Assembly (NCBI GenBank): GCA_049242885.1 | Contig: JBMLOQ010000061.1 | Span: forward strand, 1 to 32,316 | Direction: 5' to 3' | Source of the DNA: CAIVPM01 sp049242885 | GTDB lineage: Bacteria; Bacteroidota; Bacteroidia; Chitinophagales; Chitinophagaceae | DNA length: 32,316 nt | In this document: positions 1 through 8,502 of the stretch, piece after piece | Layout: every line of letters begins with the position of its first letter | Numbering within the stretch: position 1 is the first letter of the stretch | Program-made: the position numbers and the translations under genes | Notes under the pieces: generated by a model | The model's input: the letters and a program-made list of their open reading frames with translations, nothing else | Databases searched by the model: none | What the model was told of the DNA's origin: nothing

Positions 1-60
1 TATTTGAATGAATAAATTGCTTTTTACTTTCCTCATAAATACAACGATAAATCTTATTAA

Positions 61-2217
61 ATGAATCTGAAAAAAACTAAAATAATTCTTTTCTATTTTT
101 TGGTATCAACCACAACCTTTTCTCAATCCCTCACCAAATTTGTAGATCCCTTTTTAGGAACTGGTGGGCATGGGCATGTGTATCCAGGAGCAACTGTACC
201 ATTTGGAATGGTTCAGCTTAGTCCAGATAATGGTGATGAAGGTTGGGATTGGTGTGGTGGTTATCATTATAGCAGTAAAACTATTGCAGGATTTAGCCAT
301 ACTCACTTAAGTGGTACAGGTATTGGCGATTGGTGCGATATAAGTGTTTTACCTTTAACAGACACTTCAGAAATTAGAAAAGAAAAAATAAAAATTGGCT
401 TTTCGCATGATATGGAAAAAGCAAGTCCAGGATTTTATGGAGTTTTACTTAACAACAATGTAAACTGCCGATTAACTGCGAATGAAAGAACAGGGTTTCA
501 CCAATATGCATTTCAACAACCAGAAGGCTATTTACGTTTCGATATGGGCTTTAGGATAAACTGGGATAAAAGTACAGATGGCATGTTGCAAGTATTAAAC
601 GACAGTACTTTGGTGGGCTTTCGTTATAGTACAGGATGGGCAAAAGGGCAAAAAGTGTATTTTGCTGCAAGGTTTTCTAGTGCCATAAAAGAATACTATT
701 TTGTTGATGATACTGCTAAAAACACAACATCAGGTTTTGGGAAATTGGTAAAAATTATTTTAAAATTTGATACAAGAAATCAGTTAGGCGTGAGGGTTTC
801 TTTAAGCAGCACTAACACAGATAATGCTTTAGCCGAATTAAATAAAAGCAATGCTATAACTTTTGAAACTACAGCCAAGCAAGCAAAAGTTTTATGGGAA
901 AAAGAACTTCAAAAAATAAAAATAAACACTAACAATAAAGCACTTGCTACTAAATTTTATACAGCATTGTACCGAACTTGTTTAGCTCCAGTTGTGCATA
1001 GTGATGCTGATGGAAGTTATCAAACACATGATAATAAAAAATTGAAATTTACTTTAGGCAAAAACAAGTACACCATATTTAGCCAATGGGATGTGTTTAG
1101 AGCCCTTAATCCTTTATTTACCATAACGCAAACACAACGTTTACCAGATATGATAAACAGTATGTTACAGTTATATAAAGATAATGGCCTTTTACCAGTT
1201 TGGGATATTAGCACATGGGAAGCCAATACCATGACTGGCTACCACAGCATTCCTATAATTACAGATGCCATGCTAAAAGGTATTAAAGGGTTTGATTACA
1301 ATGTGGCATATGAAGCCATGCGAAAATCGGCATTTCAAAATGATAGAGGAACACCAGATTATATTAAGTACAACTATTTACCACAAGATAAACATGGATG
1401 GAGTGTAACTATAACCTTAGAATATGCATTTGACGATTGGTGTATTGCACAAGCTGCAAAACTTTTAGGAAAAACTACCGACTATAATTTGTTTATGCAA
1501 CGAGCCATGTATTATAAAAATTTGTTTGATAAGCAATCGGGCTTTTTTAGAAGTAAAAACAGCAATGGAAAATTTGTAGAACCATTTGACCCTTTATTGA
1601 GCGAACATGGTTTTGAAGGGCAATACATTGAAGGCACTGCTTGGCAACATAGTTTTTTTGTACCACATGATGTGCAAGGCTTTGCAGAGTTATTTGGGGG
1701 CAAAGAAAAACTTATAAAAAAGTTAGATGAATTGTTTACAGCACCTAGCATTTTACATGGAGAAAATACAAGTGCTGATGTTACAGGACTAATTGGTCAA
1801 TATGCTCATGGCAACGAACCTAGCCATCATATAATTTATATGTACACAGCTTTAGGAGCAAACGAAAAAGCAGCTAAATGGCTTAAAGTAGTTACTGATA
1901 GCATGTACAAAACTGGGCCAGATGGATTGGTTGGGAATGATGATTGTGGACAAATGAGTGCTTGGTATGTGTTTAGCAGTTTAGGGTTTTACCCAATGAA
2001 CCCTGCCAGTGGAGAATATGTTTTTGGATATCCTTTAATTACAAATGCAACTATACAACTGCCCAATAAAAAATCTTTGAAAATTGAGGTTACGAAACAA
2101 AGAAACACCACAAATAAAGGAATTGCATCTGTATTCTTAAATGGCAAAAAAATCCCAGTAAATAAAATTACACACCAGCAAATTTTACAAGGTGGGGTTT
2201 TGAAAATGGTTTTATAG
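61..2217 (+). CDS. GH92 family alpha-mannosidase, secreted
   Basis: Exo-acting, Ca2+-dependent alpha-mannosidase of glycoside hydrolase family 92, which releases mannose from glycans in the periplasm or outside the cell. The protein starts with a signal peptide (about residues 1-21, cleavage near TTTFS-QS). The family N-terminal motif DPFLGTGGHGH follows at residues 29-39. The catalytic-domain motifs GNEPSHH (584-590) and NDDCGQMSAWY (626-636) are intact. At 718 residues it is slightly shorter than most relatives (about 740-760). The last residues GGVLKMVL stop where relatives normally read GGxLxFxMG plus a short tail, so the extreme C-terminus may be clipped, but the catalytic core is complete. 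No SusC/SusD pair or other CAZyme lies next to it here, although the left edge cuts off its upstream context. The family is certain; the linkage specificity cannot be read from sequence. Confidence 0.93.
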   Translation: MNLKKTKIILFYFLVSTTTFSQSLTKFVDPFLGTGGHGHVYPGATVPFGMVQLSPDNGDEGWDWCGGYHYSSKTIAGFSHTHLSGTGIGDWCDISVLPLTDTSEIRKEKIKIGFSHDMEKASPGFYGVLLNNNVNCRLTANERTGFHQYAFQQPEGYLRFDMGFRINWDKSTDGMLQVLNDSTLVGFRYSTGWAKGQKVYFAARFSSAIKEYYFVDDTAKNTTSGFGKLVKIILKFDTRNQLGVRVSLSSTNTDNALAELNKSNAITFETTAKQAKVLWEKELQKIKINTNNKALATKFYTALYRTCLAPVVHSDADGSYQTHDNKKLKFTLGKNKYTIFSQWDVFRALNPLFTITQTQRLPDMINSMLQLYKDNGLLPVWDISTWEANTMTGYHSIPIITDAMLKGIKGFDYNVAYEAMRKSAFQNDRGTPDYIKYNYLPQDKHGWSVTITLEYAFDDWCIAQAAKLLGKTTDYNLFMQRAMYYKNLFDKQSGFFRSKNSNGKFVEPFDPLLSEHGFEGQYIEGTAWQHSFFVPHDVQGFAELFGGKEKLIKKLDELFTAPSILHGENTSADVTGLIGQYAHGNEPSHHIIYMYTALGANEKAAKWLKVVTDSMYKTGPDGLVGNDDCGQMSAWYVFSSLGFYPMNPASGEYVFGYPLITNATIQLPNKKSLKIEVTKQRNTTNKGIASVFLNGKKIPVNKITHQQILQGGVLKMVL

Positions 2218-2363
2218 AAGGGGTGTCTATTACTTACATGCTCTTGAGCAATACATTGTTAAATTTACTAACTCCAAGAAAAAACTGAAGTTATTTAGCT
2301 TCTTTATCACCGTTGTGAGCAACTTGTTTTCCCAAATCAAAACAGTTCCTTTCTTGCGGTGCA

Positions 2364-2371
2364 TATCTTTG
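2364..2371 (+). promoter_or_regulatory. Candidate -7 box for hscA
   Basis: TATCTTTG matches the Bacteroidota -7 consensus TAnnTTTG and ends 21 bp before the hscA ATG. No good TTG -33 element is seen at the usual distance of about 19-22 bp, so the call rests on the -7 box and its position alone. Confidence 0.45.
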
Positions 2372-2392
2372 TAAAAACTTTAGAATAAGCAA

Positions 2393-4249
2393 ATGGCAAA
2401 AATTGCAATAAATATAGCAACTGGTAGTTTACAAAAAGATGAAATAATTGTAGGCATTGATTTAGGAACTACAAACAGTTTAGTTGCTATTATTCATCCC
2501 CAAACCAAACAACCCATAGCACTAAAAGAGCACAATACAAGTAGCCTTGTACCAAGCATTGTGCATTTTGCAAACAATAATCAAGTTATAATTGGCGAAC
2601 TAGCTAAAGAATTATTACAAAGCCATCCGGCACAAACCATTTTTTCTGCAAAAAGATTAATGGGCAAAAGCTATAATGACATTAAAAACAACGCATCGTT
2701 TTTCTCTTACAAAGTGATTGATGATAATACCGATAGTTTAGTAAAGGTTCAAGTTGGAAATAAGTTTTATTCACCGATTGACTTATCATCTCTAATATTA
2801 AAGGAGCTAAAACAAAGAGCTGAGCATATTTTAAAAACTCCAGTAAACAAAGCTGTAATTACAGTTCCTGCTTATTTTAATGATGCTCAAAGACAAGCCA
2901 CAAGAGATGCAGGAAAATTAGCTGGGTTAGATGTACTTAGAATTATTAACGAACCCACAGCTGCAAGCTTGGCTTATGGTATTGGAACAAATACTACTAC
3001 AGCACAAACAATTGCAGTGTACGATTTAGGTGGTGGCACATTCGATGTAAGTATTTTGGAAATTAACAATGGTATTTTTGAAGTGCTAAGTACTAATGGT
3101 GATACCTATTTAGGTGGAGATGATTTTGATAATGCTATTGTAACCTATTTTAAATCACATTATAATATTGATAATGAAATTTTACAACAAAATCAATCTT
3201 TACAACAAAGCTTAAGGCTCACAGCAGAAGCTGCAAAAAAAGCATTAAGCAATGTTGAGCATTTTGAAGCTCAATGGAACAATATTACATTAGCTATAAG
3301 TAAATCTACTTTTGAAAAAATCATTAGTCCACTTGTAGAAAAAACAATGATTTGTTGTAAAAATGCTTTACAAGATGCCAATCTTACCAAAGAAAAAATA
3401 GATGCTATTGTTATGGTTGGTGGAAGCACCAGAATTCCTTTGGTTAAAGAGCAAGTAAGTGCTTTTTTTGGAAAACCTGTAAACGATAGTGTAAACCCAG
3501 ATGAAGTAGTTGCATTGGGAGCAGCCATTCAGGCAGATATTTTAGCTGGTAACAATAAAGAGGTTTTGTTACTTGATATTACCCCTTTAAGTTTAGGTAT
3601 TGAAACAATGGGTGGACTAATGGATGTTTTAATTCCTAGAAACTCCAAAATACCATCAAAAGCTGCTAGGCAATATACTACTCAAAAAGATGGCCAAGGT
3701 AGCATGAGAATTAGTGTATATCAAGGCGAAAGAGATTTAGTAGAGCACAATAGAAAATTAGCAGAATTTAACCTTACTAATATTCCTGGAATGCCCGCAG
3801 GTATGCCAAAAATTGAAGTAAGTTTTTTAATTAATGCAGATGGAATTTTAGTGGTTACAGCCAAAGAATTACGCAGTGGAGTAGAACAAAGTATTGAAGT
3901 AAAACCTCAATATGGATTAACAGATAGTGATGTAGAAAAAATGCTTTTAGAAAGCATCACAAACGCTAAAGATGATATTGCTTTAAGGGCATTAGTTGAA
4001 GCCAAAACCGAAGGTGAACAAATATTACAAGTAACTGAAAAGTTTCTTCAAAAAAACCATCAAATAATCACTAAAGACGAAATGATGGCTACAGCAAATG
4101 CCATGCAAGCTTTGCAATTATCTTTAACTATGAACGATAAAAATTTAATACAAACAAAAATCGAAGAGTTAAACGAAATTTCTCGTCCATTTGCTGAGCG
4201 TGCCATGGATGCTGCAGTTAGTAGTGCTTTAAGTGGAACGAAGATTTAA
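2393..4249 (+). CDS. hscA: Fe-S cluster assembly chaperone HscA (Hsp70 family)
   Basis: ATP-dependent Hsp70-type chaperone which, in the ISC system, helps transfer a nascent Fe-S cluster from the scaffold IscU to apo-proteins in the cytoplasm. The nucleotide-binding domain has phosphate-binding loops GIDLGTTNS (21-29) and DLGGGTFD (211-218) and the hinge motif VGGSTRIP (342-349). The substrate-binding domain begins near DITPLSLGIE (395-404). It continues with an HscA-specific stretch, QGERDLVEHNRKLAEF then NIPGMPAG, which separates it from DnaK. The length of 618 residues is typical of HscA, and the acidic DnaK tail is absent. The N-terminal extension MAKIAINIATGSLQ is usual for Bacteroidota HscA and supports this start. 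No iscU, hscB or fdx lies beside it. A strong hairpin terminator follows. Confidence 0.95.
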   Translation: MAKIAINIATGSLQKDEIIVGIDLGTTNSLVAIIHPQTKQPIALKEHNTSSLVPSIVHFANNNQVIIGELAKELLQSHPAQTIFSAKRLMGKSYNDIKNNASFFSYKVIDDNTDSLVKVQVGNKFYSPIDLSSLILKELKQRAEHILKTPVNKAVITVPAYFNDAQRQATRDAGKLAGLDVLRIINEPTAASLAYGIGTNTTTAQTIAVYDLGGGTFDVSILEINNGIFEVLSTNGDTYLGGDDFDNAIVTYFKSHYNIDNEILQQNQSLQQSLRLTAEAAKKALSNVEHFEAQWNNITLAISKSTFEKIISPLVEKTMICCKNALQDANLTKEKIDAIVMVGGSTRIPLVKEQVSAFFGKPVNDSVNPDEVVALGAAIQADILAGNNKEVLLLDITPLSLGIETMGGLMDVLIPRNSKIPSKAARQYTTQKDGQGSMRISVYQGERDLVEHNRKLAEFNLTNIPGMPAGMPKIEVSFLINADGILVVTAKELRSGVEQSIEVKPQYGLTDSDVEKMLLESITNAKDDIALRALVEAKTEGEQILQVTEKFLQKNHQIITKDEMMATANAMQALQLSLTMNDKNLIQTKIEELNEISRPFAERAMDAAVSSALSGTKI

Positions 4250-4281
4250 TTTTTTTGCTACACTGCTTAACGCTTATTTCT

Positions 4282-4319
4282 GCCAATTTGTATTTAAAAT
4301 ATAAATTGGCTTTATTTTT
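4282..4319 (+). terminator. Intrinsic terminator after hscA
   Basis: Two 13-base arms (4282-4294 and 4298-4310, one G:T wobble, loop TAA) form a stem starting GCCAATTT and ending AAATTGGC, followed by TTTATTTTT. It lies 33 bp after the hscA stop. The T-tract also contains the candidate -7 box of the next gene. Confidence 0.8.
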
Positions 4320-4320
4320 G
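4287..4320 (+). promoter_or_regulatory. Candidate promoter of the MBL-rhodanese gene
   Basis: TTTG at 4287-4290, a 22-bp spacer, then TATTTTTG at 4313-4320 (consensus TAnnTTTG), 25 bp before the ATG. The -33 element lies inside the hscA terminator stem and the -7 box inside its T-tract, so the two signals overlap. Confidence 0.45.
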
Positions 4321-4345
4321 AAAAACAATACTCTAAATTATTAGC

Positions 4346-5761
4346 ATGTACATTCAACAATTATATACCAACTGTTTATCACAAGCATCTTATTACATAG
4401 AAAGTAATGGAATTGCAGCAGTTATTGATCCCATAAGAGATATTGACGACTACATTAAATTAGCAAAAGATAGAGGTGCATCTATTCAATATGTTTTTGA
4501 AACTCATTTTCATGCAGATTTTGTAAGTGGGCACATAGACCTTGCACAAGCTACCAATAGCACTATAGTGTATGGCCCAAATACTCAAACCAATTTTAAA
4601 GTACATGTTGCCAAAGATGGAGAGATATTTAGTTTAGGTAACATTTCCATTACAGCTTTACATACACCAGGTCATACTTTAGAAAGCACATGCTATTTGC
4701 TTAAAAATGAAGAAGGCAAAGATTATGCTGTGTTTACAGGAGATACCTTATTTGTTGGCGATGTGGGTAGGCCCGATTTAGCTCAAAAAGGTGAATTACT
4801 AACTATGGAAGATTTAGCAGGTATGCTTTACGATAGTTTACAACAAAAAATTATGCCTTTGGCAGATGATGTAATTTTATATCCTGCACATGGGGCAGGT
4901 AGTAGTTGTGGCAAAAGCTTAGGTAAAGAAACTTTTAGCACCATTGGCGAGCAAAAGCAAAACAACTATGCTTTAAACCAAGCAACTAAACAAGATTTTA
5001 TTAAAGCCGTAACAGAAGGGTTGGCTGCACCCCCAAATTATTTTCCAATTAATGCACAAATAAATAAACAAGGATACGATAGTATAGAAACTGTGGTACA
5101 AAAAGGACTTACAGCACTTACACCACAACAAGTAAAAGCATTATCAAAACAAGATGATGTAGTAATTTTAGACACTAGGAATGCCTCAGTTTTTACTCAA
5201 GGATTTGTGCCTACAAGTATTTTTATAGGTTTAGAAGGTAGGTTTGCCGAGTGGGCAGGTTCACTTTTACCTTTTAATAAAAACATTGTGATAGTTGCCG
5301 AGGCAGGTAAAGAAAAAGAAAGTATTGTACGTTTAGCAAGAGTGGGCTTTAGCCAATTTGCAGGAACTTTACAAGGCGGATTTGAGGCTTGGCAAAATGC
5401 AGGAGAAAGGATTGACATGGTAATTGATGTTGAGGCAGATGAACTTGCAATGGATATTAACTTTGATGAAAAACTAGTAGTTGTTGATGTAAGAAAAGAA
5501 ACAGAATATGCAGATGGGCATTTAAAAGAAGCTATCAATATTCCATTAAACGATTTAACAGACGTAGGCAACATGGCCGATTTTGAAGAAACCGATAACA
5601 TATATGTTCATTGTGCAGGAGGCTATAGAAGTGTAATTGCTGCAAGTTTAATAAAAAAACAAGGCATTCACAACCTCAGAAATATATTGGGTGGTTGGGG
5701 TGCTATTAAAGAACTAAATGATAAATTTACTTTTGAAAAAACTAAAGCTGTGTTGAATTAA
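4346..5761 (+). CDS. MBL-fold hydrolase with two rhodanese domains (persulfide dioxygenase-like)
   Basis: Fusion of a metallo-beta-lactamase-fold domain with two rhodanese domains. The family is linked to sulfide and persulfide metabolism: ETHE1-like persulfide dioxygenase plus sulfurtransferase. The MBL domain (about 1-235) has metal-binding motifs THFHADF (53-59), TGDTLF (131-136) and PAHG (180-183), in the arrangement of the glyoxalase II/ETHE1 group. The first rhodanese domain (about 262-355) reads VAEAGKEKE where the active-site cysteine loop should be, so it is probably catalytically dead. The second (about 370-465) carries HCAGGYRS with the likely persulfide-accepting Cys423. There is no signal peptide, so it should be cytoplasmic. 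It is monocistronic between hairpins on both sides. The exact substrate is not proven. Confidence 0.9.
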   Translation: MYIQQLYTNCLSQASYYIESNGIAAVIDPIRDIDDYIKLAKDRGASIQYVFETHFHADFVSGHIDLAQATNSTIVYGPNTQTNFKVHVAKDGEIFSLGNISITALHTPGHTLESTCYLLKNEEGKDYAVFTGDTLFVGDVGRPDLAQKGELLTMEDLAGMLYDSLQQKIMPLADDVILYPAHGAGSSCGKSLGKETFSTIGEQKQNNYALNQATKQDFIKAVTEGLAAPPNYFPINAQINKQGYDSIETVVQKGLTALTPQQVKALSKQDDVVILDTRNASVFTQGFVPTSIFIGLEGRFAEWAGSLLPFNKNIVIVAEAGKEKESIVRLARVGFSQFAGTLQGGFEAWQNAGERIDMVIDVEADELAMDINFDEKLVVVDVRKETEYADGHLKEAINIPLNDLTDVGNMADFEETDNIYVHCAGGYRSVIAASLIKKQGIHNLRNILGGWGAIKELNDKFTFEKTKAVLN

Positions 5762-5771
5762 ACACAGCTTT
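5744..5771. terminator. Bidirectional terminator, MBL-rhodanese / small membrane protein
   Basis: A perfect 11-bp stem, AAAGCTGTGTT (5744-5754) and AACACAGCTTT (5761-5771), with loop GAATTA, overlaps the stop codon of the + gene. A T-rich run (TTTTTAATTT) follows on the + strand and AGTTTTTTC follows on the minus strand, so it can serve both convergent genes. Confidence 0.75.
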
Positions 5772-5776
5772 TTAAT

Positions 5777-6094
5777 TTAAAGTTGTTTATTTTTCTTCTC
5801 CTTACTCAACAATTCGTTGTAATACTGTTCATTTTGCTCCCATTTAAAGTTGTTGTATAAAATGGCCAATCCTGTAGCTAAAATTATAATGGCAATAAAT
5901 AAAACAATTGGATTCATTTTGGCATTTGCAACCATGTTTGCTCTTTGATACCATTCCATTCCCAACATAGAAATACATAAGCCACCAATAAATAATCCAA
6001 GTGAAAATCCTTTCACAAAAAGCAATGGATTGTTTTTGTTTTCTAGTCTTTTCAACTCCCAATATTTAATAAAATCTTTATCTTTTTGCTGCAT
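5777..6094 (-). CDS. Small two-helix membrane protein, function unknown
   Basis: A 105-residue protein from the ATG at 6092-6094. I prefer this start (MQQKDKDFIKYWE) because a charged N-terminus is typical of this group, and a longer reading up to 6139 would overlap the neighbouring divergent gene. It has a charged cytoplasmic-looking N-terminus, two hydrophobic segments (about 22-45 and 60-81) and a charged C-terminus with WEQNEQYY and a lysine-rich end. It resembles an uncharacterised small membrane protein family of Bacteroidota, from memory only. It is convergent with the MBL-rhodanese gene and divergent from the YhhN-family gene, with about 70 bp between starts. No function can be assigned. 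Confidence 0.75.
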   Translation of the reverse strand: MQQKDKDFIKYWELKRLENKNNPLLFVKGFSLGLFIGGLCISMLGMEWYQRANMVANAKMNPIVLFIAIIILATGLAILYNNFKWEQNEQYYNELLSKEKKNKQL

Positions 6095-6166
6095 AGTTGC
6101 CAAAAATAGTAGGATTTGAATTTGGTATGCATATTCCATTTATTTTCGTTAACTTATTACCGCTTT

Positions 6167-6856
6167 ATGAAGTTTTTCAAGAATTATGGATTACATATTT
6201 ATTGGGCTATTTTATTGCTCGATTGCTTAGTACTTAATTACGGCCTTTCCGAGTATCATATTTACTTAAAACTCTTATTGATGCCAACATTAGCTTTGTA
6301 TTTTTTTGCACAAACAAAGCGTTCAAAGCATTATAGTAAAAAGTTATTTGTATATATATCGTTGTTAGCAGCATTTATTGGCGACTATTTATTACTTAAT
6401 AATGGCAATGGCTTTTTTATAATGGGCATGATTAGTTTTTTAGTTGCATACGGTATTTATGGATTTACATTTAACGAAATGCAACCCATAAACTTTAAAG
6501 ATGGGCAAGAAGCACTATTTACTTTTTTAGGAATGCTAGTTGTATGTTTTGTACTAATTAAAATTTTGAAACTAGGCGATTTAGGGCAATTAAAAAACTA
6601 CATAATAGTATATATGCTTGTGTTAAGTGCTGTAACATCATTAGCTGTAAATGTGGTTAGAAATAAACGCTTAAAAAATATTGCTGTTACGAAAATTATT
6701 CCAGGAATGTTGATGATTTGCACTTCTGATGCAATTTTATCTGTTCACAAATTTTACCTAACAGATATTGATTTTTTACCAGTTGTAGTAATGCTTAGTT
6801 ATGGTTTTGGGCAAACATTAATTATTGAAGCTTTATCTAAATACTTAAAAAGCTAG
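6167..6856 (+). CDS. YhhN family integral membrane protein (lysoplasmalogenase-like)
   Basis: A multi-pass membrane protein of 229 residues with about eight hydrophobic segments. The pattern KLLLMPTLALYFF near the N-terminus, then IGDYLLL followed by FFIMGMISFLVAYGIY, is the YhhN/TMEM86 signature. Eukaryotic TMEM86 and some bacterial homologues hydrolyse the vinyl-ether bond of lysoplasmalogen; whether this protein does is inference. The ATG at 6167 is preferred because it starts just before the first hydrophobic helix, and the 17 residues of the longer reading from 6116 run back over the divergent gene. The stop codon overlaps that of the convergent L,D-transpeptidase in a shared CTAG. Confidence 0.82.
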   Translation: MKFFKNYGLHIYWAILLLDCLVLNYGLSEYHIYLKLLLMPTLALYFFAQTKRSKHYSKKLFVYISLLAAFIGDYLLLNNGNGFFIMGMISFLVAYGIYGFTFNEMQPINFKDGQEALFTFLGMLVVCFVLIKILKLGDLGQLKNYIIVYMLVLSAVTSLAVNVVRNKRLKNIAVTKIIPGMLMICTSDAILSVHKFYLTDIDFLPVVVMLSYGFGQTLIIEALSKYLKS

Positions 6857-8502
6857 TTAGTTTTTAAATCTTGCTTTTTCTTTATTGGAGTCAAACTATC
6901 TTTAATTATTATTGGCTCTCTATCAAATAATTTATTAGCCATTCTCTCGTCGTGCTTATAAATATCTTTTCTAAAATTTAGTTTACCATTTTTATCAACC
7001 CAAGTGGTAAAATAAACCAAATAAACAGGTACAGCTTTGGGCAATGTTACCCATTTTTCTTTGGGCAAATGCATTAAGCTATCAATAATATGAGGTTTAT
7101 ATGTGGTATCTTTTCTAAGTAAATACTGAGCTAATTTTGCTGGTTCTCCAACTCGTATACACCCATGGCTAAAACTTCTATCATTTGCACCAAACAAACT
7201 TCTTTCTGGAGTATCGTGGAAGTAAATGTCGTAAGAATTGGGGAATAAAAACTTCACCAAACCAAGGCTGTTCTTTGGCCCTGGCTTTTGTCTTATTAAT
7301 GGAAAACTATCCCCTTTTGCATAAATTTCCATTCCATTTCTAGCTAAATATGATTTATCTTTTTTGTATTTTGGCATTACTTCGTTTCTAATAATCGACG
7401 TTGGCAATCGCCAATAAGGACTAAAAACTATATGCTTTAAATTGCCAGTAAAAATTACTGTACTTGTTGCTGCTTTACCTACAATTACATTTATATCCCA
7501 TTTGTTCACAGCACTATCGTAAATGTGCATTTTATATTCTGGAATATTCACTAAAATATAGTTACTATCTTTCTCGGCTGGCAGCCACCTTGCTCTTTCT
7601 AAATTTACAAGCAACTGTTCTATTCGTGTTTTAATGGGCACATTAAGTTCTTGCACAAATCTTTTACTAATGTTACCATCAATTGGCAATCCAAATCTTC
7701 TTTTAAAACTCTTAATTGCTTTCTCTGTTTCTGTTGTATATTTTTTTGAAGTGTCTTGTATTTTTAAATCACCAAACCTAAATAAATAGTTTTTTAGTTT
7801 TTTAATATAAACACTAGAGTCTCCTTTTTTATACACTTTCGTGGGTATGGCAAAGGTATCCCATGTGTATTTTTTTTGTAATTGATAATATACTTTTAAT
7901 TGCTCTTGTAATTTATAATACTGAGAATTAAATGGTAAATAAGAATCTACTTCATATTGCTTTGATTTAATGATTGTATCTAACAATTTACTTAAATCTA
8001 CCTTTTTACGTGGTATAAACCAGCCCAATTCTTCAGCATTTATATCCATGCCTTTATACACTTTTGCTACATAATTAAAAAATTGTCCAGTAAGCAAAAG
8101 CTCTGTTTCTAGTATTTCATTGGTTTCAACATTTTCTAAACCACCAACCAACATGGAATTATAGGATGACAAAAAATTGCTTACATATATGCTACTATCT
8201 TGTAAATTGCTTACAGCATTGTTTACCAAATTTGCAAGATGAATTGCTTGTTCATCAAACCCCTTTACATCTATCCATGCAAATTGGTAGTTTCTAAGTT
8301 TATAAAATGCTATATACTGTTCTTTATATTTAGCAAGTTGGCTATTTTTTTTAAAATAATTTTCTAATTGTGAACTATCAAAAAATAGTGAGTTAAAAGC
8401 AGTTTTTTTTGTAATAGTTAAATCTTGTTCTATTGCAGGTTTATTATTACATGCAAAAAAACTTAATACAAAGCAAGCAGCAATAAATACAAATTGTTTC
8501 AT
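6853..8502 (-). CDS. L,D-transpeptidase, YcbB/LdtD-like lipoprotein
   Basis: Peptidoglycan L,D-transpeptidase of the large YcbB/LdtD type, which forms 3-3 cross-links or attaches proteins to peptidoglycan. It has a lipoprotein signal (lipobox LSFFAC, acylated Cys18), so it should be anchored to a membrane facing the periplasm. A helical scaffold region comes first, then a peptidoglycan-binding-like segment around residues 225-290 (TETEKAIKSFKRRFGLPIDG). The YkuD catalytic domain follows, with FSHGCIRV and catalytic Cys448, plus the upstream segment YIPF-type strand IVGKAATSTVIFTG. Its 549 residues fit the family. Its ATG overlaps the rsmE stop as ATGA, so it is probably co-transcribed and translationally coupled with rsmE. 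Confidence 0.92.
   Translation of the reverse strand: MKQFVFIAACFVLSFFACNNKPAIEQDLTITKKTAFNSLFFDSSQLENYFKKNSQLAKYKEQYIAFYKLRNYQFAWIDVKGFDEQAIHLANLVNNAVSNLQDSSIYVSNFLSSYNSMLVGGLENVETNEILETELLLTGQFFNYVAKVYKGMDINAEELGWFIPRKKVDLSKLLDTIIKSKQYEVDSYLPFNSQYYKLQEQLKVYYQLQKKYTWDTFAIPTKVYKKGDSSVYIKKLKNYLFRFGDLKIQDTSKKYTTETEKAIKSFKRRFGLPIDGNISKRFVQELNVPIKTRIEQLLVNLERARWLPAEKDSNYILVNIPEYKMHIYDSAVNKWDINVIVGKAATSTVIFTGNLKHIVFSPYWRLPTSIIRNEVMPKYKKDKSYLARNGMEIYAKGDSFPLIRQKPGPKNSLGLVKFLFPNSYDIYFHDTPERSLFGANDRSFSHGCIRVGEPAKLAQYLLRKDTTYKPHIIDSLMHLPKEKWVTLPKAVPVYLVYFTTWVDKNGKLNFRKDIYKHDERMANKLFDREPIIIKDSLTPIKKKQDLKTN

Noticed and set aside
2040..2320. Frameshift at the end of the GH92 gene
   Set aside because: The frame ends abruptly near the normal end of the family, and another frame continues for about 29 codons after it, but that continuation does not resemble a GH92 tail. 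The evidence is too weak to call a frameshift.
2293..2392. Minus-strand reading upstream of hscA that ends in a plausible-looking protein tail (…FDLGKQVAHNGDKEAK then stop)
   Set aside because: Its upstream part runs antisense into hscA, has no ATG start, and is too short to judge. It could be the remnant of a gene end, but I cannot support it.
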